From Deltaproteobacteria bacterium (GTDB lineage Bacteria; Myxococcota_A; Polyangia; Haliangiales; Haliangiaceae), in contig JANXOM010000144.1 in assembly GCA_025353585.1 (NCBI GenBank), positions 1 through 40,505 of the forward strand: DNA of 40,505 bases, in the 5' to 3' direction. Position numbers and translations under genes: made by a program. The notes under the pieces were generated by a model. That model saw only the letters and a list, made by a program, of their open reading frames with translations, did no database searches and had not been told where the DNA came from. This document shows, piece after piece, positions 8,466-19,262 of the stretch; position 1 is the stretch's first letter; every line of letters starts with the position of its first letter.

Positions 8466-9023
8466 GTGGTCGATCGCTACGCCGCGCTCGTCGACGCCCT
8501 GCGCGCCGAGTTTCCCCGGTTCCGCGTCGTGCGCAAGGACACCTCGCCGCTCCATCGCGCGATCGACACCGCGCTCCGCGTGCTCACGTTCGGCCGCATG
8601 ACGACGTACCTGGACTCGTTCCAGACCACGATCGGCAACACGGTCTACGTGACCTCGGACTGGGACGAGTGGTCCTCCGACCGCCGCTACGTCACGCTCC
8701 GCCACGAGGCGATCCACCTGCGGCAATTTCGCACGTGGACGCGGCCGGGCATGGCGCTGGCGTACCTCCTGCTCCCGCTGCCGATGGGCCTCGCGTGGTG
8801 CCGGGCCCACTTCGAGAAGGAGGCCTACGCGGAGAGCGTGCGGGCCGCGGCGGAGGTCTGGGGGACCGCACATGTCCGCGGCCCGGCGTATCGGGACTAC
8901 GTCATCGAGCAATTCACGGGCGCCTCGTATGGCTGGATGTGGCCGTTTCGGCGGAGCCTCGAACGCTGGTATGACGGAATCGTGGAATCGCTCCCCGACC
9001 ACGGCTACGGTAGGCCCGAGTGA
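8466..9023 (+). CDS. Small HExxH-motif protein (putative metallopeptidase-like), coupled to hsp70
   Basis: The protein is 185 residues from GTG 8466. I do not recognise a named family. The segment YVTLRHEAIHLRQF contains HEAIH at residues 80-84, a zinc-protease HExxH pattern. About 35 residues on, FEKEAYAES offers Glu119 as a plausible third ligand, the gluzincin arrangement. A hydrophobic stretch between them (MALAYLLLPLPMGLAW, about residues 95-112) could be a membrane-dipping helix. The tail is rich in Trp and Arg. There is no signal peptide. Its stop overlaps the start of the Hsp70-like gene by 4 nt (GTGA), so the two are probably translated together. Proteolytic activity is an inference from the motif only. 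Confidence 0.75.
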   Translation: MVDRYAALVDALRAEFPRFRVVRKDTSPLHRAIDTALRVLTFGRMTTYLDSFQTTIGNTVYVTSDWDEWSSDRRYVTLRHEAIHLRQFRTWTRPGMALAYLLLPLPMGLAWCRAHFEKEAYAESVRAAAEVWGTAHVRGPAYRDYVIEQFTGASYGWMWPFRRSLERWYDGIVESLPDHGYGRPE

Positions 9024-11983
9024 ACGATCCCATCGTCGGCATCGATCTGGGGACGTCGAACACCGTCGTCGCGCACGCCGATGGCGTCGGTGGCGTCCGC
9101 ATCCTGTCCGACGAGGCCGGGTACAAGATCCATCCGTCCGTGGTCTCGTTCCACCCGAGCGGCGGCGTCGTGGTCGGCGCGGCGGCCAAGCAGCGCAAGG
9201 TCATCGACCCGCAGAACACGATCTATTCGGTCAAGCGCCTGATCGGCCGCCCGTTCGGCGCCCCCGAGGTCCAGACCGCGAAGGCGCGGTCACCGTTCGT
9301 GATCAAGGAGGGCGCGAACCAGATGCCGATGATCTCGACGCGCGGCGGCGAGTTCGCCGTCCCGGAGATCTCCGCGATCATCCTCGACCACGTCCGCAAC
9401 CTCGCGGCCGTGCAGCTCGACGGTGAGATCAGCCGCGCCGTCGTGACGGTGCCCGCGAGCTTCAACGACGCGCAGCGCTCGGCCACGGCGACGGCGGGCG
9501 CGATCGCCGGCCTGACCATCGTCCGCGTGCTGAACGAGCCCACGGCGGCCGCGCTCGCCTACGGCCACAGCCGGTCGCTCAAGCAGATCATCGCGGTCTA
9601 CGACTTCGGCGGCGGGACGTTCGACATCACCCTGCTCCGGCTCGACGACCAGGTCTACGAGGTGCTCGGCACGGCGGGCGAGTCGTTCCTCGGCGGTGAC
9701 GATCTCGACGAGCGGCTTGTCGACAAGATGGTCGAGCGCTTCCTGCAAGAGACGCGCATCGACCTGCGGACCAACGAGGTCTCGATGATGCGGCTCCGCG
9801 CGGTCGCGGAGCAGACCAAGATCGAGCTGTCGCGGCGGTCGCGTGCCGTCGTGCGCATCGACGAGATCGCCTATGGTCCGCGCGGCGCGCCGCTGAACTT
9901 GCAGATCGAGGTCTCCCGCGACGAGTTCGTCTCGCAGGTCTCCGACATCATCGACAAGACGTTCCCGGTCTGCCAGGAGGCGCTCGACCTCGCCGGCCTC
10001 CAGATCGACGCGATCGACGACATCATCCTCGTCGGTGGCACGACCAAGATCCCGTACGTCCGCGACCAGGTCAGCAAGTTCTTTGCGAAGGCGCCGCGCA
10101 CGGATGTGTCGCCCGAGGAGGCGGTGGCGGCGGGCGCGGCGCTGCAAGCGACCTCGCTCGACCGCATGCTGTCCAAGCGGCCCTCGGGGCGCGTCTCGGC
10201 GGCGATCGCGGCGACCACGCTCGTCGCGCCGGCGTTCGACGCGGAGGACCCGAGCGCGGACTTTGCCGGCGAGGAGGGCTCGGTCACCAAGCCCCAGGTG
10301 ATGACGCCGACCGCGGACGAGCCGCGCGCGAAGCGACCGTCGTCGATGCCCGTGTCGTGGGGAGACGAGGCGCAGCCGTCGACGGATGTCCGCCCGCCCC
10401 AGGAGAACACGCGGACCAAGGAGCTGCGCGCCGGTGAGCGCGCGGCGGCCCGCGGCGCGTCCATCGATCGCATCGATGACGGCCCCGGCGCCACGCAGCC
10501 CATCGGCCGCGTGAAGGGCGGCCCGACGGCCCCCGGCATCGCGCCGATGAAGCAAGTGCCGGCCCGCACGATGTTCGGCGTGCCGGGTGTCGAGACGAGC
10601 AAGCCGCTCCTGCCGCCAAAGGCGCGGCCCGGGATGAACCGGCGCACGCCGGTGGCGGGCGTCCCCACGAAGCTGCCCGCCGATGCGTCGACGCAGGTCG
10701 CCTCGCCCGCGGACACCGAGCCGATGATGCCGCGGGCGCCCGCTGACGCACGGACGATGCTGGTCGATCCAACCGCTCCGCCCTCCGGCGGCGCTGCCGG
10801 CATGGGCGATGCCCACGCCGGCGACGTCGGGCCGACGGATCTGCCGGCGAGCGGCACCGCGCCTGGCGTCGGGCCGGTCGGCCAGGCCGGCGTGGTCGAT
10901 CTGATGCCCGCAACCCGCCGCGAGCCCGCGAGCAACAACGCCGGGGCGTTCGAGCTCGGGCCGCCGGGCTCGACGTCCGTCGGCATGGTGCCCCCGCAAC
11001 AGCAGGCGTATCCGGCCTCGCTGCCGCGGATGCCGGAGGCCAACCCATTCGACGAAGAAGATCCGGTCGCGCCGTGGCCGCCGCCCGAGGACACGCGCGA
11101 CGATGACGACGAGGTCACCCAGCCGCCGCCGCCGTCGATGGCCCCGCTGCCGATGGCCCCGCCGCCCCGCCGGCCCCCGCCGCCGAGCGCGCCCCCGCCG
11201 CTGCCGCCGTCGCACATGGCAGCGCAGCCGCCGCCCGCACCGTACGCGCCGCCGCCGTTCCCGCCGCAGACCCAGCCGCTCCCGCTGCCGTTGCGCCCGC
11301 CGACGCAGCCGCCGTCGTACGCGCAGCCGCCGCCGCCATTCCAGCCGGCGCCCTCGCAGCAGCAGTATCAGCCGCCGCCGCAGTATCAGTCCCCGCCGCA
11401 GGCCCCGCCGCCGCCATCGCCTGCGCTCTACGTCCCGCCGCCGTTCGTGCCGCAACCGTTCGCGCCGCAAGCGCTGCCCCCGCCGCCGCCACAACAGGCG
11501 CGCCCGCCCGCGCCGCCGCCGTTTGTCCCCGTGCCGATCGCGCCACCTGCGCCCGAGCCGCTCCGCCGCGCGCCGGTCATCCTCGACGTCACGCCACGGG
11601 GCCTCGGCATCGGCACGGTCGCCGGGTTCTGCGAGGAGCTCATCCGCCGCAACTCGCGCGTGCCCGCGGAGATGCAGAAGCTGTTCACGACCTCGCGCGA
11701 CAGCCAGGAGAGCGTGCGCATCGTCGTGTGTCAGGGCGAGTCGCGACGGCTCGAGAACAACACCGTCCTCGGCGACCTCTTCCTCGACAACATCCCGAAA
11801 CGACCGCGCGGCGAGTCCTCGATCGAGGTCACGTTCTCGCTCGACGCATCCGGGATCCTGCAGGTCAGCGCGATCGACAAGCTGACCGGCGCCGAGCAGC
11901 GCGCCACGCTCGATCTCGTCGGCGCGATGCCCGCGGGCGACGTCGATGCGTCCCGAGAGCGGCTGCAGCAGCTGAAGCGCTGA
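9020..11983 (+). CDS. Hsp70 (DnaK)-like chaperone with about 460-residue disordered insertion and no lid
   Basis: The protein is 987 residues. Residues 1-380 are a complete Hsp70 nucleotide-binding domain: GIDLGTSNTVV at the N-terminus, RVLNEPTAAALAYG, DFGGGTFD at 195-202 and IILVGGTTKIP. Residues about 385-850 are low-complexity, first charged and Ala/Pro-rich, then strongly Pro/Gln-rich. The canonical inter-domain start VILDVTPRGLGIGT then reappears near residue 856. A recognisable substrate-binding beta sandwich follows (RVPAEMQKLFTT, FLDNIPKRPRG, GILQVSAIDKLTGAEQ). The protein ends about 30 residues later, so the helical lid is absent. Normal DnaK is about 610-640 aa. It lies alone with the HExxH gene, without grpE or dnaJ. 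Its clients are unknown. Confidence 0.92.
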   Translation: MNDPIVGIDLGTSNTVVAHADGVGGVRILSDEAGYKIHPSVVSFHPSGGVVVGAAAKQRKVIDPQNTIYSVKRLIGRPFGAPEVQTAKARSPFVIKEGANQMPMISTRGGEFAVPEISAIILDHVRNLAAVQLDGEISRAVVTVPASFNDAQRSATATAGAIAGLTIVRVLNEPTAAALAYGHSRSLKQIIAVYDFGGGTFDITLLRLDDQVYEVLGTAGESFLGGDDLDERLVDKMVERFLQETRIDLRTNEVSMMRLRAVAEQTKIELSRRSRAVVRIDEIAYGPRGAPLNLQIEVSRDEFVSQVSDIIDKTFPVCQEALDLAGLQIDAIDDIILVGGTTKIPYVRDQVSKFFAKAPRTDVSPEEAVAAGAALQATSLDRMLSKRPSGRVSAAIAATTLVAPAFDAEDPSADFAGEEGSVTKPQVMTPTADEPRAKRPSSMPVSWGDEAQPSTDVRPPQENTRTKELRAGERAAARGASIDRIDDGPGATQPIGRVKGGPTAPGIAPMKQVPARTMFGVPGVETSKPLLPPKARPGMNRRTPVAGVPTKLPADASTQVASPADTEPMMPRAPADARTMLVDPTAPPSGGAAGMGDAHAGDVGPTDLPASGTAPGVGPVGQAGVVDLMPATRREPASNNAGAFELGPPGSTSVGMVPPQQQAYPASLPRMPEANPFDEEDPVAPWPPPEDTRDDDDEVTQPPPPSMAPLPMAPPPRRPPPPSAPPPLPPSHMAAQPPPAPYAPPPFPPQTQPLPLPLRPPTQPPSYAQPPPPFQPAPSQQQYQPPPQYQSPPQAPPPPSPALYVPPPFVPQPFAPQALPPPPPQQARPPAPPPFVPVPIAPPAPEPLRRAPVILDVTPRGLGIGTVAGFCEELIRRNSRVPAEMQKLFTTSRDSQESVRIVVCQGESRRLENNTVLGDLFLDNIPKRPRGESSIEVTFSLDASGILQVSAIDKLTGAEQRATLDLVGAMPAGDVDASRERLQQLKR

Positions 11984-11995
11984 CCGGTTAGCGGC

Positions 11996-13135
11996 TCACT
12001 CTTTGGCCGCGGCGCCGTCACACCAGGGCAGCTTGATCAGCTTGCCCTTGTCCTCGATCAACGTTTTCGGGTCCACGACCGCGAGCTCGCCCGTGCGCTC
12101 GCCGCGCATCACGACGAGCAGGTTCGTGTGCCCCGCGATGGCATCGGCGCCGACCCACGGCGTGATCTCCTTCTCGATCGCGTCGCGGCACTTGTCGGTG
12201 ACCTTGTCGCCACCCTTCCAGTAGGTGTCGATCTCCGCCGGCTTGCACGCGATCCGCAGCGCCTTGCGCACCGCCTTGGAGCGCTTGCCGCTGTCGATCT
12301 CGAAGGTCGTCGTCTGCGCGAACCCCTGCTCGGCGATCGCGACGCGGTTCTTGTCGAGGATCGAGAACGAGCCGCCCTTCGTGGAGACCGGCGGCGCCGA
12401 TTCCTTGGCGCCGAGCGCGGTGATCGGGCCGACCTGCGTGCCGTCGGACTTGAAGACCCAGACGCCGGCGGCGGTGCCGTCGGATGCCTCGACGAACACG
12501 CCATCGCCGACGAAGTGCACGGCCGTCGGGTCGCTCGTCACGCCCTTGTCGCCGCGGATCGAGAACTGGCTCTGGTGCGCCTTGGTCGCGCCGTCGAAGA
12601 CGTGGAGGTCGTCGCCGGTGAGGACGGCGACCTTGCTGCCGTCGAGGTTCCACGCCATGTGGGCCAGGCGGTCGCCGGGGACCTTCGCCTCGGCCGGGAG
12701 GCAGAAGCCGCGGGCGCAGTGACCGTCGAGCAGGACGTCGATGTCGCGGCCGGGGATCGGGGCCGGCTCCTGGTACGCGAGCGTCTTGGTCTTGAGGTCG
12801 ACCTTCCAGCACGCGACGGCGCCGAGGAGGCGCGAGTGGTCGGTGTCGAGGGCGCACAGGACGGCGTCGCCGCCGACCGCCGCGAGCTCGAGGCGGGGCG
12901 CGCCCTGATCCTTGAGGCCAGCGGGCAGGCAGGTGCCCGGCGGGATGAGGGCCTGCGCGGCGTCGTGTCGCTTCTTCTCGCGATCCGCTTCCGTCTCCGC
13001 CGGCGCGACGGGCTTGGAGTCGGGCGAGTGCTTGGCGACCGGCTTGGCGACCGGCTTCTTCTTCTGGCCTCCACCACAGGCGGCGAGCAGCAACAGCGAC
13101 GGCGCGACACTCATGACGAGTGAACGGATCCCCAT
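11996..13135 (-). CDS. Hypothetical lipoprotein with beta-propeller-like repeats
   Basis: The protein is 379 residues from ATG 13135. A signal peptide ends in a lipobox (SLLLLAAC, Cys near residue 20), followed by GGGQKKKPVAKPVAKHS, a flexible basic linker typical of exported lipoproteins. The body has repeated segments such as MAWNLDGSKVAVLTGDDLHVFD and VHFVGDGVFVEASDG that look like WD40/TolB-type propeller blades. Six or more Cys residues (GTCLP, VLCALD, AVACWK, GHCARGFCLP) could form periplasmic disulfides. No enzyme motif is seen. ATG 13135 is 6 nt below a good -10 (TACAAC). ATG 13114 is an alternative. It is divergent from hisB with an overlapping promoter. Confidence 0.75.
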   Translation of the reverse strand: MGIRSLVMSVAPSLLLLAACGGGQKKKPVAKPVAKHSPDSKPVAPAETEADREKKRHDAAQALIPPGTCLPAGLKDQGAPRLELAAVGGDAVLCALDTDHSRLLGAVACWKVDLKTKTLAYQEPAPIPGRDIDVLLDGHCARGFCLPAEAKVPGDRLAHMAWNLDGSKVAVLTGDDLHVFDGATKAHQSQFSIRGDKGVTSDPTAVHFVGDGVFVEASDGTAAGVWVFKSDGTQVGPITALGAKESAPPVSTKGGSFSILDKNRVAIAEQGFAQTTTFEIDSGKRSKAVRKALRIACKPAEIDTYWKGGDKVTDKCRDAIEKEITPWVGADAIAGHTNLLVVMRGERTGELAVVDPKTLIEDKGKLIKLPWCDGAAAKE

Positions 13136-13141
13136 GGGATC

Positions 13142-13170
13142 GTTGTACGATCGGTGGGGGGCTGATACAA
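13142..13170 (-). promoter_or_regulatory. Promoter of the lipoprotein gene, overlapping the hisB promoter
   Basis: Read on the minus strand: TTGTAT (13170-13165), a 17-nt spacer, TACAAC (13147-13142), then 6 nt to ATG 13135. Each hexamer lies almost exactly on the opposite-type hexamer of the divergent hisB promoter. Confidence 0.45.
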
Positions 13171-13171
13171 G
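13143..13171 (+). promoter_or_regulatory. Promoter of the his cluster, overlapping the lipoprotein promoter
   Basis: TTGTAC (13143-13148), a 17-nt spacer and TACAAG (13166-13171), with an extended TG at 13163-13164, then 5 nt to ATG 13177. RNA polymerase bound in one direction would block the other. No leader peptide or attenuator precedes hisB. Confidence 0.4.
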
Positions 13172-13176
13172 AAGGC

Positions 13177-13776
13177 ATGGCGCGTCGCGCGTCGATCGAG
13201 AGGAAGACGCGGGAGACGCAGATCGCGCTGGAGCTCGACCTCGATGGGTCGGGCCAGCACACGATCGCGACGCCCGTGCCGTTCCTGTCGCACATGCTGA
13301 CGGCGTTCGCGCGCCACGGCGTCTTCGACCTGTCGGTGCAGGCGACCGGTGACACCGAGATCGACGCGCACCACACCGTCGAGGACATCGGCCTCGTGCT
13401 CGGAGATGCCTTTCAAAAGGCGCTCGGCGATCGCGCCGGGCTCGTGCGCTACGGCAGCGCGACCCTGCCCATGGACGAGGTCCTCTCCACGGTGGCCGTC
13501 GACTTCTGCGGACGTCCGGCGTTCGTGTGGAAGGTGCTCGGCCTCGAGCGCAAGTGGGTCGGAGACTTCGACTGCGAGCTCGCGAAGGAGTTCTTCGCCG
13601 CGTTCGCGTCGCGCGCGCCGTGCAACCTGCACGTCCATGTCCTCGAGAGCGGCAACGCCCATCATGTCATCGAGTGCGTGTTCAAGGCGTTCGCGCGGGC
13701 GTGCGATGCCGGGACGCGGATCGACCCGCGCCTCGAGGGCGCGGTGCCGTCGACCAAGGGCACGCTGACCACTTGA
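13177..13776 (+). CDS. hisB: Imidazoleglycerol-phosphate dehydratase
   Basis: The protein is 199 residues, the normal length for a monofunctional HisB. It converts imidazole-glycerol phosphate to imidazole-acetol phosphate, the sixth step of histidine synthesis. Seen: RKTRETQIALELDLDGSG at the N-terminus, PFLSHMLTAFARHG, the manganese-binding DAHHTVEDIGLVLG and, in the second half-repeat, NAHHVIECVFKAFARA. The two HH...E motifs are the metal sites. I chose ATG 13177, giving MARRASIERKT, because that is where similarity to the family begins, although the frame is open to 13120. GAAGG lies directly before it and a -10-like TACAAG 5 nt before. The stop overlaps hisH by 4 nt. No phosphatase domain is fused. 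Confidence 0.96.
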   Translation: MARRASIERKTRETQIALELDLDGSGQHTIATPVPFLSHMLTAFARHGVFDLSVQATGDTEIDAHHTVEDIGLVLGDAFQKALGDRAGLVRYGSATLPMDEVLSTVAVDFCGRPAFVWKVLGLERKWVGDFDCELAKEFFAAFASRAPCNLHVHVLESGNAHHVIECVFKAFARACDAGTRIDPRLEGAVPSTKGTLTT

Positions 13777-14432
13777 TCGCGGTCGTCGACGTCTGCTCGG
13801 GGAACCTGCGGTCGGTGGCGCGGGCGCTCGCCCACGTCGGCGGCGACGTGGCGGTCACGCGCGACCCCGAGGTTGTCCGGCGAGCGGACAAGCTGGTCGT
13901 GCCCGGACAGGGGCAGTTCGGGGTGTTCATGCGCGGCCTCGTGGAGCGCGGGCTCGGCGACGTGCTGCGCGAGCGGATCGCAGCCGGCGCGCCTTACTTC
14001 GGGATCTGCCTCGGGATGCAGGTGTTGTTCGAGCACAGCGAGGAGGGCGACGTGGCCGGGATGGGCGTGCTCGCGGGGCGCGTGACGAAGCTGCGGCCGA
14101 CGGAGCGGGCGATCAAGGTGCCTCACATCGGGTGGAACCAGCTCGCGCGCGCCGGTGACGACCCGATGTTGGCGGGGATCCCCGACGGCGCGTACGTCTA
14201 CTTCGACCACTCGTACCGCGCGGAGCCGCCGGGGCCGGCGCTCTTGACGACGTCGCACGGCGAGACGATCTGCGCGGCGGTGCGGCACGAGGCGCTGTTC
14301 GCGTGTCAGTTCCACCCGGAGAAGAGCCAGGCGGTCGGGCTCCAGATCCTGCGCAACTTCGTCCAGGCCAGCCCCAGCGGAGCGGGGCTCGCGCCGGCGG
14401 GCGCGGGCCTACGTGCGAGGCGGGACGCCTAA
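13773..14432 (+). CDS. hisH: Imidazole glycerol phosphate synthase, glutamine amidotransferase subunit
   Basis: The protein is 219 residues from TTG 13773, overlapping the hisB stop as TTGA. Class I glutaminase triad: Cys79 in FGICLGMQ, His181 and Glu183 in QFHPEKSQ. Other family marks are the N-terminal IAVVDVCSGNLRSV, VPGQGQFGVFM and GWNQLA. It releases ammonia from glutamine and passes it to HisF. The last 15-20 residues (GAGLAPAGAGLRARRDA) go beyond the usual end and look like unstructured extra sequence. The TTG start is accepted because the similarity begins exactly there and no ATG or GTG fits. hisF lies one gene downstream, as expected for the complex. Confidence 0.95.
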   Translation: MIAVVDVCSGNLRSVARALAHVGGDVAVTRDPEVVRRADKLVVPGQGQFGVFMRGLVERGLGDVLRERIAAGAPYFGICLGMQVLFEHSEEGDVAGMGVLAGRVTKLRPTERAIKVPHIGWNQLARAGDDPMLAGIPDGAYVYFDHSYRAEPPGPALLTTSHGETICAAVRHEALFACQFHPEKSQAVGLQILRNFVQASPSGAGLAPAGAGLRARRDA

Positions 14433-14437
14433 CCACC

Positions 14438-15156
<719 letters not shown>

Positions 15157-15160
<4 letters not shown>

Positions 15161-15900
15161 CGGTCGCGCGCCGGATCATCCCGTGCCTCGACGTGAAGGA
15201 CGGCCGCGTCGTCAAGGGCATCCACTTCGTCGAGCTGCGTGACGCGGGAGACCCCGTGGAGCAAGCGGCCGCGTACGACGCGCAGGGCGCCGATGAGATC
15301 TGCTTCCTCGATATCTCGGCTGCGCCGGAGGGCCGCTCGACGCTGGTGGACGTGGTCGCGCGGACGGCAGACTCGGTGTTCGCCCCGCTCACCGTCGGTG
15401 GCGGCGTGAGGAGCGTGGCGGATGCCGAGCGCTTGCTCGAGGCGGGCGCGGACAAGATCGCGGTGAATACGGCCGCGATCCGCCGACCCGCGTTGATCGA
15501 GGAGATCGCGGCGCGCTTCGGCAGCCAGGCGATCGTGGTGGCCGTCGACTCGCGGGCGGGCCACGTCTTCAGCGGCGGCGGCCGCCACGCCGAGGGGCTC
15601 GTCACGCTCGCCTGGTGTCGCGAGGTGGCGGACCGGGGGGCCGGCGAGCTCTTGCTGACGTCCATGGACCGTGACGGCACGGGCACGGGCTACGACCTGG
15701 AGCTGATCTCCGCCGTGGCGGGCGCCGTGAGCATCCCTGTCATCGCCAGCGGCGGCGTGGGCACGCTCGACCACCTGGCCGAGGGCCTGCGCGCCGGGGC
15801 CGACGCCGTGCTGGCCGCGAGCATCTTCCACTTCGGCACGCACACGATCCGCGAGGCCAAGGCGCACCTGGCGCGCCTGGGCCTGCCGATCCGGGTGTAG
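15157..15900 (+). CDS. hisF: Imidazole glycerol phosphate synthase, cyclase subunit
   Basis: The protein is 247 residues from ATG 15157, overlapping hisA by 4 nt. Catalytic Asp12 is in [17 protein letters not shown] and Asp130-equivalent in VVAVDSRAG. Phosphate sites are LTVGGGVRS and [25 protein letters not shown] is a strong HisF signature. Together with HisH it makes imidazole-glycerol phosphate and AICAR. The order hisB-hisH-hisA-hisF matches many bacterial his operons; hisG, hisD and hisC are not in this window. A large palindrome follows directly before hisIE. Confidence 0.97.
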
Positions 15901-15916
15901 GCCTCGCCCCGGACGA

Positions 15917-16025
15917 GCCGCCGAGCCGCCATGCCGCCATGCCGGAGCCCAGGTCGGAGCCGAGGGTTCGATCCCTCATCGTTCCGACCTTGGCTTCGGC
16001 TTGACGCTCCTGGCGGCTTGGCGGT
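15917..16025. repeat. About 109-bp imperfect palindrome inside the his cluster
   Basis: Arms 15917-15958 and 15983-16025 pair as an imperfect inverted repeat. The inner ends AGGTCGGA (15951-15958) and TCCGACCT (15983-15990) pair perfectly, and the central part holds a GAGGG/CCCTC hairpin (15962-15966 with 15973-15977) with loop TTCGAT. The outer arm, read inward on the minus strand, carries ACCGCCAAGCCGCC, a phased pattern also seen as ACCGCAAAGGCGC in the larger palindrome at 30296-30480. It fills most of the gap between hisF and hisIE and may be an intergenic mobile repeat, a transcript processing site or a partial terminator. Confidence 0.7.
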
Positions 16026-16050
16026 CAATCTCGGCTAATCTCCGTCTCGC

Positions 16051-16703
16051 ATGCTCGAGCCCGCCTGGACTGCTGACGGTCTCGTTCCCTGCATCGTCCA
16101 GGACGCCGACCGCGGCACGGTGCTCATGCTCGCCTGGATGAACGCAGACGCGCTCCGCATCACCCGCGAGACGCGCTTTGTCACGTTCTGGTCCCGGTCG
16201 CGCCAGCAGCTCTGGAAGAAAGGCGCCACGTCGGGCCACACGCTCGCCCTCGTCGAGCTCCGCCTCGACTGCGACCGCGACGCCGTCCTCGCTCAGGTCC
16301 GCTGCGCCGGCCCCGCCTGCCACACCGGCACGCGCACCTGCTTCTTCGGCCGCGAAGATCTCCCCGACGACGACGGCGACATGCCGGCCACGGTCCTCGA
16401 GCGCCTGGACGCGACCCTCGCCGCCCGCCGGGACGCCGCCACGCCCGAGAAGAGCTATACGCGCTCGCTCCTCGACGCCGGCATGCCGAAGATCCTCGCG
16501 AAGATCGCGGAAGAATCCGGGGAGCTCGCCGCCGAGCTACCCGGGGGACCCGACGCGAAGGTCATCCACGAGGCGGCCGACCTCCTGTTCCACGTCATGG
16601 TCGGGCTGACCGCGCGCAAGATCCCGCTCGCCGCCGTCCTCGCCGAGCTCGCGCGCCGCGAGGGCACGTCGGGTCACACGGAGAAGGCGAGCCGCACGAA
16701 GTG

Positions 16704-16704
<1 letters not shown>
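16051..16704 (+). CDS. hisI: Bifunctional phosphoribosyl-AMP cyclohydrolase / phosphoribosyl-ATP pyrophosphatase
   Basis: The protein is 217 residues, the usual HisIE fusion size. The N-terminal cyclohydrolase (about 1-115) shows [31 protein letters not shown], the Mg site LDCDRD and the zinc Cys motifs [17 protein letters not shown]. The C-terminal pyrophosphatase (about 118-210) shows [20 protein letters not shown] and [13 protein letters not shown], the MazG-like metal helices. It performs steps 2 and 3 of histidine synthesis. The gene is separated from hisF by 150 bp holding a palindrome, so it may be partly expressed on its own. Its stop overlaps the dinG start. It could equally be labelled hisIE. 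Confidence 0.96.
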
Positions 16705-18761
<2,057 letters not shown>

Positions 18762-19262
18762 GCGTGCAGGGTCGCCTCGGCCGCGACGAGCTCCGAGTCG
18801 AAGATCAGATCGAGCAACGGTAACAGGGCGAACCGCCGCTCGCGCAACCGTGGGTGGGGGACCTCGAAGTCCGGTTGCCGGACAACCCGACTTCCGAGGA
18901 CCACCTCGCGCCGAGACCTCCGCCCGTCGGCGACCGCCCCGCTCGGCGTGGCCCACCACAAAATATCGAGATCGATCGCGCGCGGTCCCCAGCGCTCCTC
19001 GGCGCGGCGGTCACGCCCGAGCAGGCGCTCGATCTCGAGCACGGTTGCGAGGACCTCGCCCGGCTGCGCGTCCCCCCAGCGCACCCCGACGGCGGCGTTC
19101 AGGTAGTCCGGCTGCGCGGGGCCGATGGCCGCTGTCCGGTACAGCTTCGACCAGCGCACCGTCCCCAGCTCGTACAACGCGGCCCGCGCGGCGACGAACC
19201 GTGAGCGCACGGCGACCTCGCCGCCCATGTTCCCGCCGAGCCCCACGACGATCATCGGCGGA

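Noticed and set aside
3856-8601. A 4.7-kb open frame on the plus strand, antisense to the S46 peptidase and helicase genes
   Set aside because: Its product is almost only Arg, Ala, Leu, Glu and Val with no motif. Long antisense frames arise readily from the GC-biased third positions of the two real genes beneath it.
13050-13177. His leader peptide or attenuator before hisB
   Set aside because: There is no His-rich short frame, and the predicted transcript start is at the hisB start codon.
15955-15990. tRNA-like T-arm (GGGTTCGATCC) after hisF
   Set aside because: The stem pairs better as part of the large palindrome, and no acceptor, D or anticodon arms are present.
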